DNA of 39,305 nucleotides. Origin: Nodosilinea nodulosa PCC 7104. Lineage in GTDB: Bacteria > Cyanobacteriota > Cyanobacteriia > Phormidesmidales > Phormidesmidaceae. The stretch covers positions 360,021 to 399,325 of the forward strand of contig NZ_JH976537.1 of NCBI RefSeq assembly GCF_000309385.1. Reading direction: 5' to 3'. Under the pieces are notes generated by a model, which made no database searches, was not told where the DNA came from, and saw only the letters and a list, made by a program, of their open reading frames with translations. This document shows positions 1-7,239 of the stretch, piece by piece (positions within the stretch are counted from its first letter, which is position 1; each line of letters begins with the position of its first letter). A program made the translations under genes and the position numbers.

Positions 1-734
1 TAGACGGCTAAGTTAAAGGGGCCAAGGCCATCGCCTTTATTGCACAAAATGCCCTGATAAAACCGAGACTGTCCTGGCTGGAAGCCCAGGTCTCTGAGCA
101 CACGGTACCCGCCTTCAGAATCGGTTTGGAAATGAAGCGCTTTTTTCTGCCGGAGCGCAAAGAACACCCCTCGCTTATCCAACCATGCCGCCAGTTTAGG
201 GCTATGGAACTCCCGGTCACCCAGCACGAGCACCGGATAAGACTTGAACAAGGACAGGGCCGTTTTGAGGAGTCGCTGTTGCGTTGTTAGGTCACTACTG
301 CCCGCCTGCCCTAACAACTCCCAATAGACGGGTAAGGCGTGAGTCCCCCACACCACGCTGACCATGAAGATATTCCGTCCTTTCCATTCCGTGCGGTCGA
401 TAGCCAGAATCCAATAGCCATGTTGATGATGTTTGAGCGTTCTTAGACGGCGGCGTTGGTCGCGGTTCAACCCCCGTCCCGTTTGCACTTGCCGAATCCA
501 ATACTTGAGCAGTGGAAACCACAGCACCTTGAGGGTAAGTTTTGGCAGCGCTAAAAATCGCTGTAAGTTGCGTTTTCGACTTTGATACTGAATCGGCTGA
601 GGAAAGACGCTGGCTAACACCGAGAGTTTGACCTGTCGGTGGGCCTGTAGCAATAGCAACAACAGCTGCAAGGTCAAGTACTGGGCTTCACTCAGGTGGG
701 TGCGAAGGGTGGTTTGGTAGAATGCAGGAAACAT
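1..734 (-). CDS. IS4-type transposase, truncated by the window edge
   Basis: An uninterrupted minus-strand frame of 244 codons runs from an ATG at 734 off the left edge, so the C-terminus is not visible. The translation starts MFPAFYQTTLRTHLSEAQ and contains an AIDRTEWKGRN segment (first catalytic Asp of a DDE transposase) and a VLGDREFHSPKLAAWL segment (second Asp), the spacing and context expected of IS4-superfamily transposases in cyanobacteria. The catalytic Glu (YREK region) would lie beyond the window. The frame is open throughout the visible part, so the gene may be intact. The terminal inverted repeat should lie in the roughly 100 bp to the right of the ATG, but I could not define it without the other end. 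Confidence 0.82.
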   Translation of the reverse strand, partial: MFPAFYQTTLRTHLSEAQYLTLQLLLLLLQAHRQVKLSVLASVFPQPIQYQSRKRNLQRFLALPKLTLKVLWFPLLKYWIRQVQTGRGLNRDQRRRLRTLKHHQHGYWILAIDRTEWKGRNIFMVSVVWGTHALPVYWELLGQAGSSDLTTQQRLLKTALSLFKSYPVLVLGDREFHSPKLAAWLDKRGVFFALRQKKALHFQTDSEGGYRVLRDLGFQPGQSRFYQGILCNKGDGLGPFNLAV

Positions 735-885
735 ATTGATTAGGGGGAGCCGCATTGGGGTTCCCTATTTTTTTGCCCCTCCATTGTCTCAAACCCTTAT
801 ACCGTATGATGTTGATGGCCCTTGTCACCCGTTAAGACCCACAGGTTAAACCGATCCCCGATTAGATCGCCCTAGCTCCCTGGCC

Positions 886-917
886 CCCCTGCTCCCCTGC
901 TCCCCTGCTCCCCTGCT
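886..917. repeat. 8-bp tandem repeat, four copies
   Basis: Four perfect copies of CCCCTGCT lie in the non-coding gap between the transposase and the end of moaA. Nothing else is visible in 735-951. It is a simple-sequence repeat that can change copy number by slippage; no function is evident. Confidence 0.9.
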
Positions 918-951
918 TCTGGAATAGTACCTAATTCTCTGCCTAAGACTC

Positions 952-1938
952 CTAGCCACCGATCTGCGACATAGTGCGCCCGTAGGCCCCGGTGGTACCC
1001 GACTCGCGCATTTTGTAGTTGATGTCGGGCTTGGTCGCCAGCAATTCCGCCACCTGGCGCTTCAGTTCGGCGGTGGGAACACCCTGGCGCAGGGCAGTTT
1101 TGAGGTCGATCTGGCCAGTCTCGTTCAGCAGGCAGGGGCGCAGCCAGCCGTCCGCCGACAGGCGCATGCGGTTGCAGCGATCGCAGAAGCACTCCGACAT
1201 CTGGCTGATAAACCCCACTGTGCCCTGGGCCCCCGGAATTTGAAACACATCTGCGGGGCCGTTGCCGAGCACATCGCCCTCGGTTAGGCCCCAGCGCTGA
1301 CGAATGCGATCGCGCAGGGTTTCCGAATCGACCCAGCCCTTGGCCTCAAACAGGCTGTCGTTGCCGATCGGCATAAACTCAATAAAGCGCACGTGCCACT
1401 GGCGATCGAGGGTGAGCGCCGCCAGATCGAGCACTTCGTGGTCGTTGATGCCGGGAATCACCACCACGTTGAGCTTCAGCGGCGAAAACCCGACCCGGTG
1501 CGCCGCCTGAATGCCCGCCCAGACCTGGGGCCAGCGCGACTTGCCCCGCCCGCCCACAATCTGGTCAAAAATGACTGGATCTAGCGAATCCAAGCTGATG
1601 TTGATCCGCCGCAGCCCCGCATCCCAGAGATCCTGGGCCATACCGCTGAGCAAAAAGGCGTTGGTGGTCAGGGCCAGATCTCGAGTGCCGGGCAGGCTGG
1701 CGATGTCGCGGACAATATCCACCACCCCAGGCCGCACCAGCGGTTCGCCCCCGGTGAGCCGAAAGTTGGAGAACCCCAGCGGCATAAACACCTCTCGCAG
1801 TAGCTGGTTCAGCTCCGCTCGGGTCAGCCATTCCTGTTGGGGCAGGTACTGCAAGTCGGCCCCCTCGGGCATGCAGTACTGGCACTGAAAATTGCAGCGA
1901 TCGACAAGGCTGATGCGGAGGTAGTCAATGGTAGGCAT
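952..1938 (-). CDS. moaA: GTP 3',8-cyclase MoaA (molybdenum cofactor)
   Basis: Radical-SAM enzyme that converts GTP to 3',8-cyclo-GTP, the first step of molybdopterin synthesis in the cytoplasm. The N-terminal CNFQCQYC motif supplies the three Cys of the SAM-binding 4Fe-4S cluster. The C-terminal [15 protein letters not shown]...RPC region supplies the second, GTP-binding cluster. The protein ends in GG, as MoaA proteins do. I place the start at the ATG giving [11 protein letters not shown] (328 aa), because homologues begin just before the LRISL strand; an upstream ATG at 1962 would add eight residues. No other mo gene is adjacent, so it appears to be a single gene, with the aldolase diverging to its right. 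Confidence 0.95.
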   Translation of the reverse strand: MPTIDYLRISLVDRCNFQCQYCMPEGADLQYLPQQEWLTRAELNQLLREVFMPLGFSNFRLTGGEPLVRPGVVDIVRDIASLPGTRDLALTTNAFLLSGMAQDLWDAGLRRINISLDSLDPVIFDQIVGGRGKSRWPQVWAGIQAAHRVGFSPLKLNVVVIPGINDHEVLDLAALTLDRQWHVRFIEFMPIGNDSLFEAKGWVDSETLRDRIRQRWGLTEGDVLGNGPADVFQIPGAQGTVGFISQMSECFCDRCNRMRLSADGWLRPCLLNETGQIDLKTALRQGVPTAELKRQVAELLATKPDINYKMRESGTTGAYGRTMSQIGG

Positions 1939-1962
1939 GGGGGCGAGGGGAGACAGGGGCAT

Positions 1963-2326
1963 TGCCCCGATTATGGCACCCTCACCAAATTCCGTAGGCT
2001 GCTGCCCTGAAACTGAGGCCCGCTTCTACCGCCTGTCCAGGGCCGCTAGGCAGTTTTCTGAAGGTTTACTAGCGCCAAACTCAGCCTGACTTAAGGTTCA
2101 TCCGTCAGCATCTATATATGTGGGGATATGCCCGTAGGGAAAAGCTATGCCGCCTTCCGTGCCGGGTTCGCCTGGTTTCGAAGTTTACTCAAAAGCGAGC
2201 GTAAGGCAGTGCCAGCGGCCAGTGTTCCTGGCCAGTATCCCTAGATAGATCCCCGTTTCTACGACCTTGGGCTAAGGTTTAGACAGCCTTCGTCCCTGAT
2301 TCAATGCCGTAAATCAACACGACGCC
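1963..2326. other. Intergenic region between moaA and the aldolase
   Basis: This stretch of about 360 bp carries the divergent promoters of moaA and the aldolase. No ORF looks real. A small perfect hairpin (GGCCAG 2217-2222, loop 2223-2227, CTGGCC 2228-2233) lies about 100 bp upstream of the aldolase start and could be part of its leader. A TATATA-containing stretch near 2110-2118 is a possible -10 region for rightward transcription; I see no convincing -35. Confidence 0.5.
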
Positions 2327-3409
2327 ATGGTAACCGCTCTGTCATCCCCCGATACGATCGCCGACTGGCTTGGCCCCGATGCCGAATCGCTGCTCGATTA
2401 CGAGGCCAAGGTATCTAAATCAATGCTGCATCTGCCGGGGCCAGACTGGGTCGATCGCATTTTTGCCCAGAGCGATCGCAGTCCCCAGGTGCTGCGCAGC
2501 TTGCAGCAGCTCTATGGGCACGGGCGCTTAGCCAATACCGGCTACCTCTCGATTTTGCCCGTGGACCAGGGCATTGAGCACTCCGCCGGGGCTTCCTTTG
2601 CGCCCAACCCTATCTACTTTGACCCGCAAAATATCGTCGAACTGGCGATCGCGGGGGGCTGCAACGCCGTCGCCACCACCCTGGGCGTGCTGGGCAGCGT
2701 GTCGCGCCGCTACGCCCACAAAATTCCCTTCATTCTCAAGCTCAATCACAACGAGCTGCTCACCGCCCCCAACCGCTTCGACCAGGTGATGTTTGCCGAT
2801 GTCGATCAGGCCTGGAACCTGGGGGCCGTAGCGGTGGGGGCCACCATCTACTTCGGCTCCGAAGACTCCACTCGCCAGATTCAGGAGGTCAGCGCCGCCT
2901 TCCAGCGAGCCCACGAGCTGGGCATGGCTACTATTCTCTGGTGCTACCTGCGCAACAGCGCCTTCAAGCAGGACAAAGACTACCACCTAGCCGCAGACCT
3001 CACTGGCCAGGCCAACCACCTGGGCGTCACCATCGAGGCCGACATCATCAAGCAAAAGCTGCCCGAGGTCAACAACGGCTACGCAGCGGTGGCCAAGGCC
3101 CTCGGCAGCTCCTACGGCAAAACCCATGCCAAAGTCTACAGCGACCTCACCACCGACCACCCCATCGACCTCACCCGCTACCAGGTGCTCAGCTGCTACG
3201 CCGGGCGCATGGGGCTGATCAACTCCGGCGGCGGCTCCGGCGAAAACGACTTTGCCGAGGCCGTGCGCACCGCCGTGATCAACAAGCGCGCTGGCGGCAT
3301 GGGGCTAATTTCAGGCCGCAAAACCTTCCAACGCGACTTCAAAGACGGGGTGAAGCTGTTTCACCTGATTCAGGACGTGTACCTGTCTGAGGCCGTCACC
3401 ATTGCCTGA
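2327..3409 (+). CDS. fda: Fructose-bisphosphate aldolase class I (FbaB/DhnA type)
   Basis: Cleaves fructose-1,6-bisphosphate to DHAP and glyceraldehyde-3-phosphate (and the reverse) in glycolysis and the Calvin cycle, through a Schiff base rather than a metal. The 360-residue protein follows E. coli FbaB along its whole length: [70 protein letters not shown], an ADIIKQK segment holding the probable Schiff-base lysine (about residue 242), and [16 protein letters not shown] near the end. The ATG at 2327 matches the family start. The 3' end overlaps the convergent methyltransferase gene by 40 bp. Confidence 0.96.
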   Translation: MVTALSSPDTIADWLGPDAESLLDYEAKVSKSMLHLPGPDWVDRIFAQSDRSPQVLRSLQQLYGHGRLANTGYLSILPVDQGIEHSAGASFAPNPIYFDPQNIVELAIAGGCNAVATTLGVLGSVSRRYAHKIPFILKLNHNELLTAPNRFDQVMFADVDQAWNLGAVAVGATIYFGSEDSTRQIQEVSAAFQRAHELGMATILWCYLRNSAFKQDKDYHLAADLTGQANHLGVTIEADIIKQKLPEVNNGYAAVAKALGSSYGKTHAKVYSDLTTDHPIDLTRYQVLSCYAGRMGLINSGGGSGENDFAEAVRTAVINKRAGGMGLISGRKTFQRDFKDGVKLFHLIQDVYLSEAVTIA

Positions 3410-4359
3410 GGCTGGCCCGGCTGGCTGGCCCGCACCGCCCGAAACATGCCAAACCGGCACAGTCCGGTGCCAAAGGCCAGCCGCATCAGCAGCAGGGTCG
3501 GCACCTCCCGCACCGATTTAATAATTCCCGCCGGCCCAAAGCGCACCATGCCCTGGGGCCGAATCACTCCCTGCCAGATCGAGTCGAGCCAGGAGGGCAG
3601 AGTTTCCTTCGACCAGTCGGCGGTGGTGACCTGACCGGCCACCAACCCGGTGGCTTCCAGCTGCTCGGCAAAACCTTCGATGCTGGCGAAGGCCGGGTGC
3701 GACCACTGATCGAGCAGCTGGCGCATCACCGGCTTTTCCCAGGCGTTGAGGGGAATCTTGCGGTCGTCCCGCTGGTTCCAGTCGGCGACTACCAGCACGC
3801 CGCCGGGCTTCAGCACCCGCAGCAGCTCGCGGGCAAATACGGCCTTGTCGGGCATGTGGGGGCCAGCTTCCACCGACCACACCACGTCAAAGCTGCCCTC
3901 GGGGAACGACAGCGCCATGGCGTCGTCCACCTGAAACCGGGCCGAGACCCCCTCGGGGGTAAGCTGCTGGGCGCGCCGCACCTGGTTAGGGCTGATGGTG
4001 ACTCCGGTGACCTCAAAGCCGTAGTCGCGGGCCAGAATGCGGCTGCTGCCGCCAATGCCGCAGCCCACATCCAGCACGGTCGTGCCCGCTGGCAGACGGT
4101 TGAGCCCGCCCCAGCGCACCATTTCGTGGACAAAATCGGCCTTGGCGGTGAGAAAGTCTTTGCGCCGGGGTGGCGAGCCGTAGTGACCCAGGTGAATATG
4201 CTCGCCCCAGTAAAATTCGAGAATGCCGTCTTCGGTCCACTGGTCGTAAGAGTTGGCCACGGAGTTAGATGATTCGTAGCGGCGCGGGGTGAGCAAGTAC
4301 ACCACTGCCCCCACAGCCAGCAGCCCAATCAAAAGGCCAAGAATGCCGATTAAGTTCAT
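3370..4359 (-). CDS. MPBQ/MSBQ methyltransferase-like SAM-dependent methyltransferase
   Basis: Probably methylates 2-methyl-6-phytyl- or -solanesyl-benzoquinol in tocopherol and plastoquinone synthesis; the match is to Synechocystis Sll0418. One N-terminal membrane segment (about residues 4-24) is followed by the family block [20 protein letters not shown]. Then come the SAM-binding [44 protein letters not shown] and [19 protein letters not shown]. The C-terminal [11 protein letters not shown]...[23 protein letters not shown] also matches. The last roughly 20 residues exceed the usual end and are encoded in the overlap with the 3' end of the aldolase gene. The start is clear from the membrane segment. 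Exact substrate preference cannot be read from sequence. Confidence 0.9.
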   Translation of the reverse strand: MNLIGILGLLIGLLAVGAVVYLLTPRRYESSNSVANSYDQWTEDGILEFYWGEHIHLGHYGSPPRRKDFLTAKADFVHEMVRWGGLNRLPAGTTVLDVGCGIGGSSRILARDYGFEVTGVTISPNQVRRAQQLTPEGVSARFQVDDAMALSFPEGSFDVVWSVEAGPHMPDKAVFARELLRVLKPGGVLVVADWNQRDDRKIPLNAWEKPVMRQLLDQWSHPAFASIEGFAEQLEATGLVAGQVTTADWSKETLPSWLDSIWQGVIRPQGMVRFGPAGIIKSVREVPTLLLMRLAFGTGLCRFGMFRAVRASQPGQPQAMVTASDRYTS

Positions 4360-4385
4360 TTAGGGAAAAATCTGCCGCGTTACGG

Positions 4386-4418
4386 TTTATATGGTTGATT
4401 GTTACCCTATTGTGACAA
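4386..4418 (-). promoter_or_regulatory. Possible promoter of the methyltransferase gene
   Basis: On the minus strand, TATAAA (4391-4386) lies about 27 bp upstream of the ATG and TTGTCA (4418-4413) lies further upstream. The spacer is 21 bp, longer than the usual 17, so the -35 assignment is doubtful. Confidence 0.35.
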
Positions 4419-4480
4419 GCTTGCGGCCTTCAGATCAACGTAGGCCACCTGGCTGGACCCAGCCGGGTCATTTCTCCCCA

Positions 4481-4510
4481 AACAAAAACCCCCGACCGAA
4501 GCCGGGGGAA
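4481..4510 (-). terminator. Rho-independent terminator on the minus strand
   Basis: The inverted repeat CCCCCG (4489-4494) / CGGGGG (4503-4508) reads on the minus strand as a GC-rich hairpin followed by TTTTTGTTT. It ends leftward transcription about 120 bp before the methyltransferase start. The only minus-strand gene upstream of it now is the IS630 transposase, so it probably belonged to a transcript that existed before that insertion. The sequence just upstream on the minus strand (4515-4640) contains a second imperfect stem (ATCAGG...) and looks structured. Confidence 0.7.
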
Positions 4511-4675
4511 ACCCCATCAGGAGACGCCTATCTGACGTTTAAGCTAAACAAAGCCGCCCTTTAAGCGCTTGTACCAAGGCTATCGAATCCCAGGCGATGT
4601 GGGGGAGCGCGCCACCGTGAATTTACGGAAACAACACGACCAACTTTAAGAATTGCTTACAAAATCCGGGTATTA

Positions 4676-5854
4676 AGCTGTTGCGCATCTAAATTGCATC
4701 AATAGCACTTCCCTTGTTTTTCACCTTCCGATGCCAATTTATGGCCAGTTCTCCTTCATTGAGAAGCTTATTGATAAGAGCCTCGAGATCTTCAATAGAC
4801 TTAAATAAACGATTTGAGATGAACTCTTTTGCTGAATGCCAAACCAATTCGACCAGATTGTAGTCCGGGCTATACTCAGGTAAAAACTCCAAAACTAAAT
4901 TTGGCATCTCTAACTTTATCTTCTCTGTAAATTCCTCCTTTTTGTGAATACTCGCATTGTCTAAAATAATCACAACCTTAGGCCCGTCTTTCTCAAATTC
5001 GCTCACGCTCCTATCCTCGCCAGCCCAGTCATAAATAACCTCCTCGTAAAAGTTCTTGAGAACCTTATAAAAATTTTCACCGGTTCCTTTGGGGAGAAAG
5101 TCCACCAACCGCTTCTTGTCCGAATAGCGGATTCCTCCCATCACATTGATACGTCCTTTCCGTCGAATTCCAGAAACCTTCTTGCGCGTCCCTTTCTTGA
5201 CCCAATCCTTTCGACGTGTCACTCTCAAACTAAAGCCACATTCATCCCAAAACCAGACCTGGAGATTCTCTGGGGATTCTTTAGTAATTCTTAAATACTC
5301 CTCCAGTTTTGCCTTGAAGAGTTTTCGCTTCTCTGGATCTTGCTTCTCCTCTAAGCTATATTTGGCCCAGAGGTAAACGTACTTTTTTGACTTGAGAATC
5401 CTCCTCACTTGACTCCCACTTAGCTGAATCCCGGTTTCTTGTTCTAAATATGTGGCGAGCCGAGCCGCCGTCCATCGACCAAATTCGTACCCCAATTCTT
5501 GAGGCTCTTTCTCAATGACATCCAATAATAAGTTGACATATTGATCGGTGGCCTTATGATAATTCCCATGCATTCGTTCATCGGTTAAACTGGCTAAGTC
5601 ACTTGGATTTCCGTGGGCACACCAATAGGCTACTTTCCTTAAGGAGCAACCTAGAAAGTCTGCAATCTCTTGCTGTTTTCTGCCATCATTTCGCAATAGC
5701 AGAATTAGAATACGCTCACGAACGTCGGGATGCTCATGAAATTTAAGCTGCTTCTGCAATTCCTGTTTCTCTTCGGCCGTTAGGTAATTCTTGATTGGCA
5801 TGTATAACTCACCAAAATACACTCCCTAATATGTAGTTTAGATGCTTAACAGCT
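4676..5854 (-). mobile_element. IS630-family insertion sequence, complete
   Basis: An element of 1179 bp with matching ends. The left end reads AGCTGTTGCGCATCTAAATT and the reverse complement of the right end reads AGCTGTTAAGCATCTAAACT, followed by further matches (CAT). Both sides are flanked by TA (4674-4675 and 5855-5856), the target duplication made by IS630/Tc1-type transposases. It contains one transposase gene. The coding sequence is much richer in A+T than its surroundings, pointing to recent acquisition from a lower-GC source. It lies between the methyltransferase promoter region and the pentapeptide-repeat gene. Confidence 0.92.
4689..5801 (-). CDS. IS630-family transposase
   Basis: DDE transposase for the surrounding element. 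An N-terminal helix-turn-helix region (RERILILLLRNDGRKQQEIA, then FLGCSLRKVAYWCAHG) is followed by the catalytic domain: WFWDECGFSLRV (first Asp), VVIILDNASIHKK (second Asp) and LPEYSPDYNLVELVW (Glu). All three catalytic residues are present and the frame is unbroken, so the element is probably active. I prefer the ATG giving MPIKNYLTAEE (370 aa), which has GGTGAG about 8 nt upstream; a GTG at 5822 would add seven residues. Unlike many IS630 members it needs no frameshift. Confidence 0.93.
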   Translation of the reverse strand: MPIKNYLTAEEKQELQKQLKFHEHPDVRERILILLLRNDGRKQQEIADFLGCSLRKVAYWCAHGNPSDLASLTDERMHGNYHKATDQYVNLLLDVIEKEPQELGYEFGRWTAARLATYLEQETGIQLSGSQVRRILKSKKYVYLWAKYSLEEKQDPEKRKLFKAKLEEYLRITKESPENLQVWFWDECGFSLRVTRRKDWVKKGTRKKVSGIRRKGRINVMGGIRYSDKKRLVDFLPKGTGENFYKVLKNFYEEVIYDWAGEDRSVSEFEKDGPKVVIILDNASIHKKEEFTEKIKLEMPNLVLEFLPEYSPDYNLVELVWHSAKEFISNRLFKSIEDLEALINKLLNEGELAINWHRKVKNKGSAIDAI

Positions 5855-6017
5855 TACCCCAGGGAACTCGCGGGTTCCCGCCCCGGCCCGCCGCCTGAAT
5901 TAGCCCCAAGTCTCAGCTTTCGCGGCACCAGAGGCGCCTGGGGCCGCGACATGTTTGGGCGATCGCGGTTCTAGCGAGAGTGTTACAACAAGGACAGTTC
6001 CGTCTAGAGGTGTGCTG

Positions 6018-6533
6018 ATGCAGTGGTTTTCTGGCCTGCTTAAGCGTTCTGTAGTAGCGATCGTTGGCCTGGCTCTGGTCACCGGTCTACGGGTAGGGCC
6101 AGCCGCCGCCAACCCCTACTATCCACCGCCGCTCTCCTTCAGCAATGCCGAACTTAAGGGCAGGGATTTTTCGGGGCAGCAGCTGCGGGCGGCAGAATTT
6201 TCCAACGCCAACCTAGAGCTGACCAATTTCAGTAACGCCGACGTGCGGGGGGCGATCTTCAGCGGTTCGGTGGCCACCAATGCCAACTTCCACGGGGCCG
6301 ATTTCACCACCGGCATGCTCGACTCGGTCAGCTTTACCCGCAGCGACCTGGGCGATGCCATTCTGGCAGACACCATTCTGCTGCGGGCCACCTTTGAAGA
6401 CACCGAGATTACCGGTGCCGACTTTTCGGGGGCAATCTTAGACGGAGCCCAGGCCCGCAAGCTCTGTCAGACAGCGGCGGGGGTAAATCCTACCACCGGG
6501 GTGGCCACGCGGGACTCGCTAGGCTGCCGGTAA
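6018..6533 (+). CDS. Exported pentapeptide-repeat protein
   Basis: A protein of 171 residues with a signal peptide (MQWFSGLLKRSVVAIVGLAL..., predicted cut after AAA near residue 31), so it is likely thylakoid-lumenal or periplasmic. The mature part is a run of A(D/N)LXX-type pentapeptides (for example FSNAE LKGRD FSGQQ LRAAE FSNAN) from about residue 40 to 150, which should fold as a right-handed quadrilateral beta-helix. The C-terminal tail has two Cys that could form a disulfide, as in lumenal pentapeptide proteins. I chose the ATG at 6018 because AGAGGTG precedes it and the signal peptide begins there; an upstream TTG frame adds meaningless sequence. The molecular role of this family is unknown. 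Confidence 0.88.
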   Translation: MQWFSGLLKRSVVAIVGLALVTGLRVGPAAANPYYPPPLSFSNAELKGRDFSGQQLRAAEFSNANLELTNFSNADVRGAIFSGSVATNANFHGADFTTGMLDSVSFTRSDLGDAILADTILLRATFEDTEITGADFSGAILDGAQARKLCQTAAGVNPTTGVATRDSLGCR

Positions 6534-6540
6534 AACGCTA

Positions 6541-6664
6541 GGGGCTGTCATCAATTAGTTGCTGATGGGCCAACAATCAACGATTACAGCCCCTAGCCTA
6601 TTTTTTGGGTCGGGCGTGGCAATGCCTGTAGGACAAGGATTGTAGCGAGAATTGATGACACGCC
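6541..6664. mobile_element. 124-bp MITE with IS5-like ends, copy 1
   Basis: Non-coding element also present at 14569-14692 (same length, 13 mismatches by hand alignment). The ends are imperfect inverted repeats: left GGGGCTGTCATCAATT, right (reverse complement) GGCGTGTCATCAATT. It is flanked by CTA (6538-6540) and TTA (6665-6667), fitting the TNA target of IS5/IS1031-type transposases. It folds as two adjacent hairpins: GGGGCTGT...ACAGCCCC in the left half and GGCGTG (6613-6618)...CACGCC (6659-6664) in the right half, separated by a T-run (6601-6606). The left hairpin plus T-run could terminate the pentapeptide transcript, whose stop is only 7 bp away. The right flank TTA is the stop codon of the microprotein gene. 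Confidence 0.88.
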
Positions 6665-6763
6665 TTAGGGTTTGGGGCGATCGCGCAGGACTAGAAAAGA
6701 AACTGCCACCAAAAACCCCACATAGCCGCCCACAAACAGCCACTCCTGCCAGCTACCTTCCAC
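6665..6763 (-). CDS. 32-residue single-pass membrane microprotein
   Basis: A short minus-strand ORF starting with GTG: one hydrophobic helix (about residues 9-26, LFVGGYVGFLVAVSFLVL) after an acidic/aromatic N-terminus (V/MEGSWQEW) and before a charged RDRPKP tail. Its GTG overlaps the thioesterase stop by one base (TAGTG on the minus strand), which suggests translational coupling. Its TAA stop is exactly the TTA flank of the MITE. The topology resembles the tiny subunits of photosynthetic and NDH complexes, but it is not one of the Psb, Pet or Psa peptides I recognise. The call rests on composition and coupling alone. Confidence 0.55.
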   Translation of the reverse strand: MEGSWQEWLFVGGYVGFLVAVSFLVLRDRPKP

Positions 6764-7194
6764 TACACCCCACCTCCAGGCTCGGATTGACCATCGCTCC
6801 AGCGGCTCAGCCACGCCTCTATTTCATTGGACAGCGGGCGGCGGCGGCGGCTAGCCACTTCAATACAGACATGGCGAGTCACCGCCTGGGCGGCCAACGC
6901 ATCGTCAAGCTTCACCTGGTAGCGAATTTCAAAGCTGCTGTCATCCAGGCGGGTGGGGGTGAGGTGAATTTCGACGCGATCGCCGCAGTGGAGCGGGCGG
7001 CGGTAGTCTATGCTGGCGTGAACAATAGGGTAGGCCAGGGTTTCAGCCCGAAAAAAGGCGCCAACATCAAGCCCCGCCGCCACCAGCGAGGCTTCGTAGG
7101 CCCCGTGGCACATCACCAATTCGTTGGCGAAGTACACCACCCCAGCGCCATCGGTCTCGTGGAACCGCACCTGGTACTCGGTCACATAACCCAC
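6763..7194 (-). CDS. Hot-dog acyl-CoA thioesterase, probable DHNA-CoA hydrolase
   Basis: Hot-dog thioesterase of the 4-hydroxybenzoyl-CoA type, 143 residues. The active-site segment VRFHETDGAGVVYFAN carries the catalytic Asp, followed by the long helix MCHGAYEASL and the strand YPIVHASIDYRRPLHCGD. It resembles Synechocystis Slr0204, a 1,4-dihydroxy-2-naphthoyl-CoA hydrolase of phylloquinone synthesis, so that is the likely role. A GTG start is needed. It heads a two-gene leftward unit with the membrane microprotein. Other small-acyl-CoA thioesterases share the fold, so substrate assignment is an inference. Confidence 0.85.
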   Translation of the reverse strand: MGYVTEYQVRFHETDGAGVVYFANELVMCHGAYEASLVAAGLDVGAFFRAETLAYPIVHASIDYRRPLHCGDRVEIHLTPTRLDDSSFEIRYQVKLDDALAAQAVTRHVCIEVASRRRRPLSNEIEAWLSRWSDGQSEPGGGV

Positions 7195-7239
7195 GGCAGC
7201 TGTCCTGGGCCTAAAGCCGCTATTGTGCCAGGTCTATCC

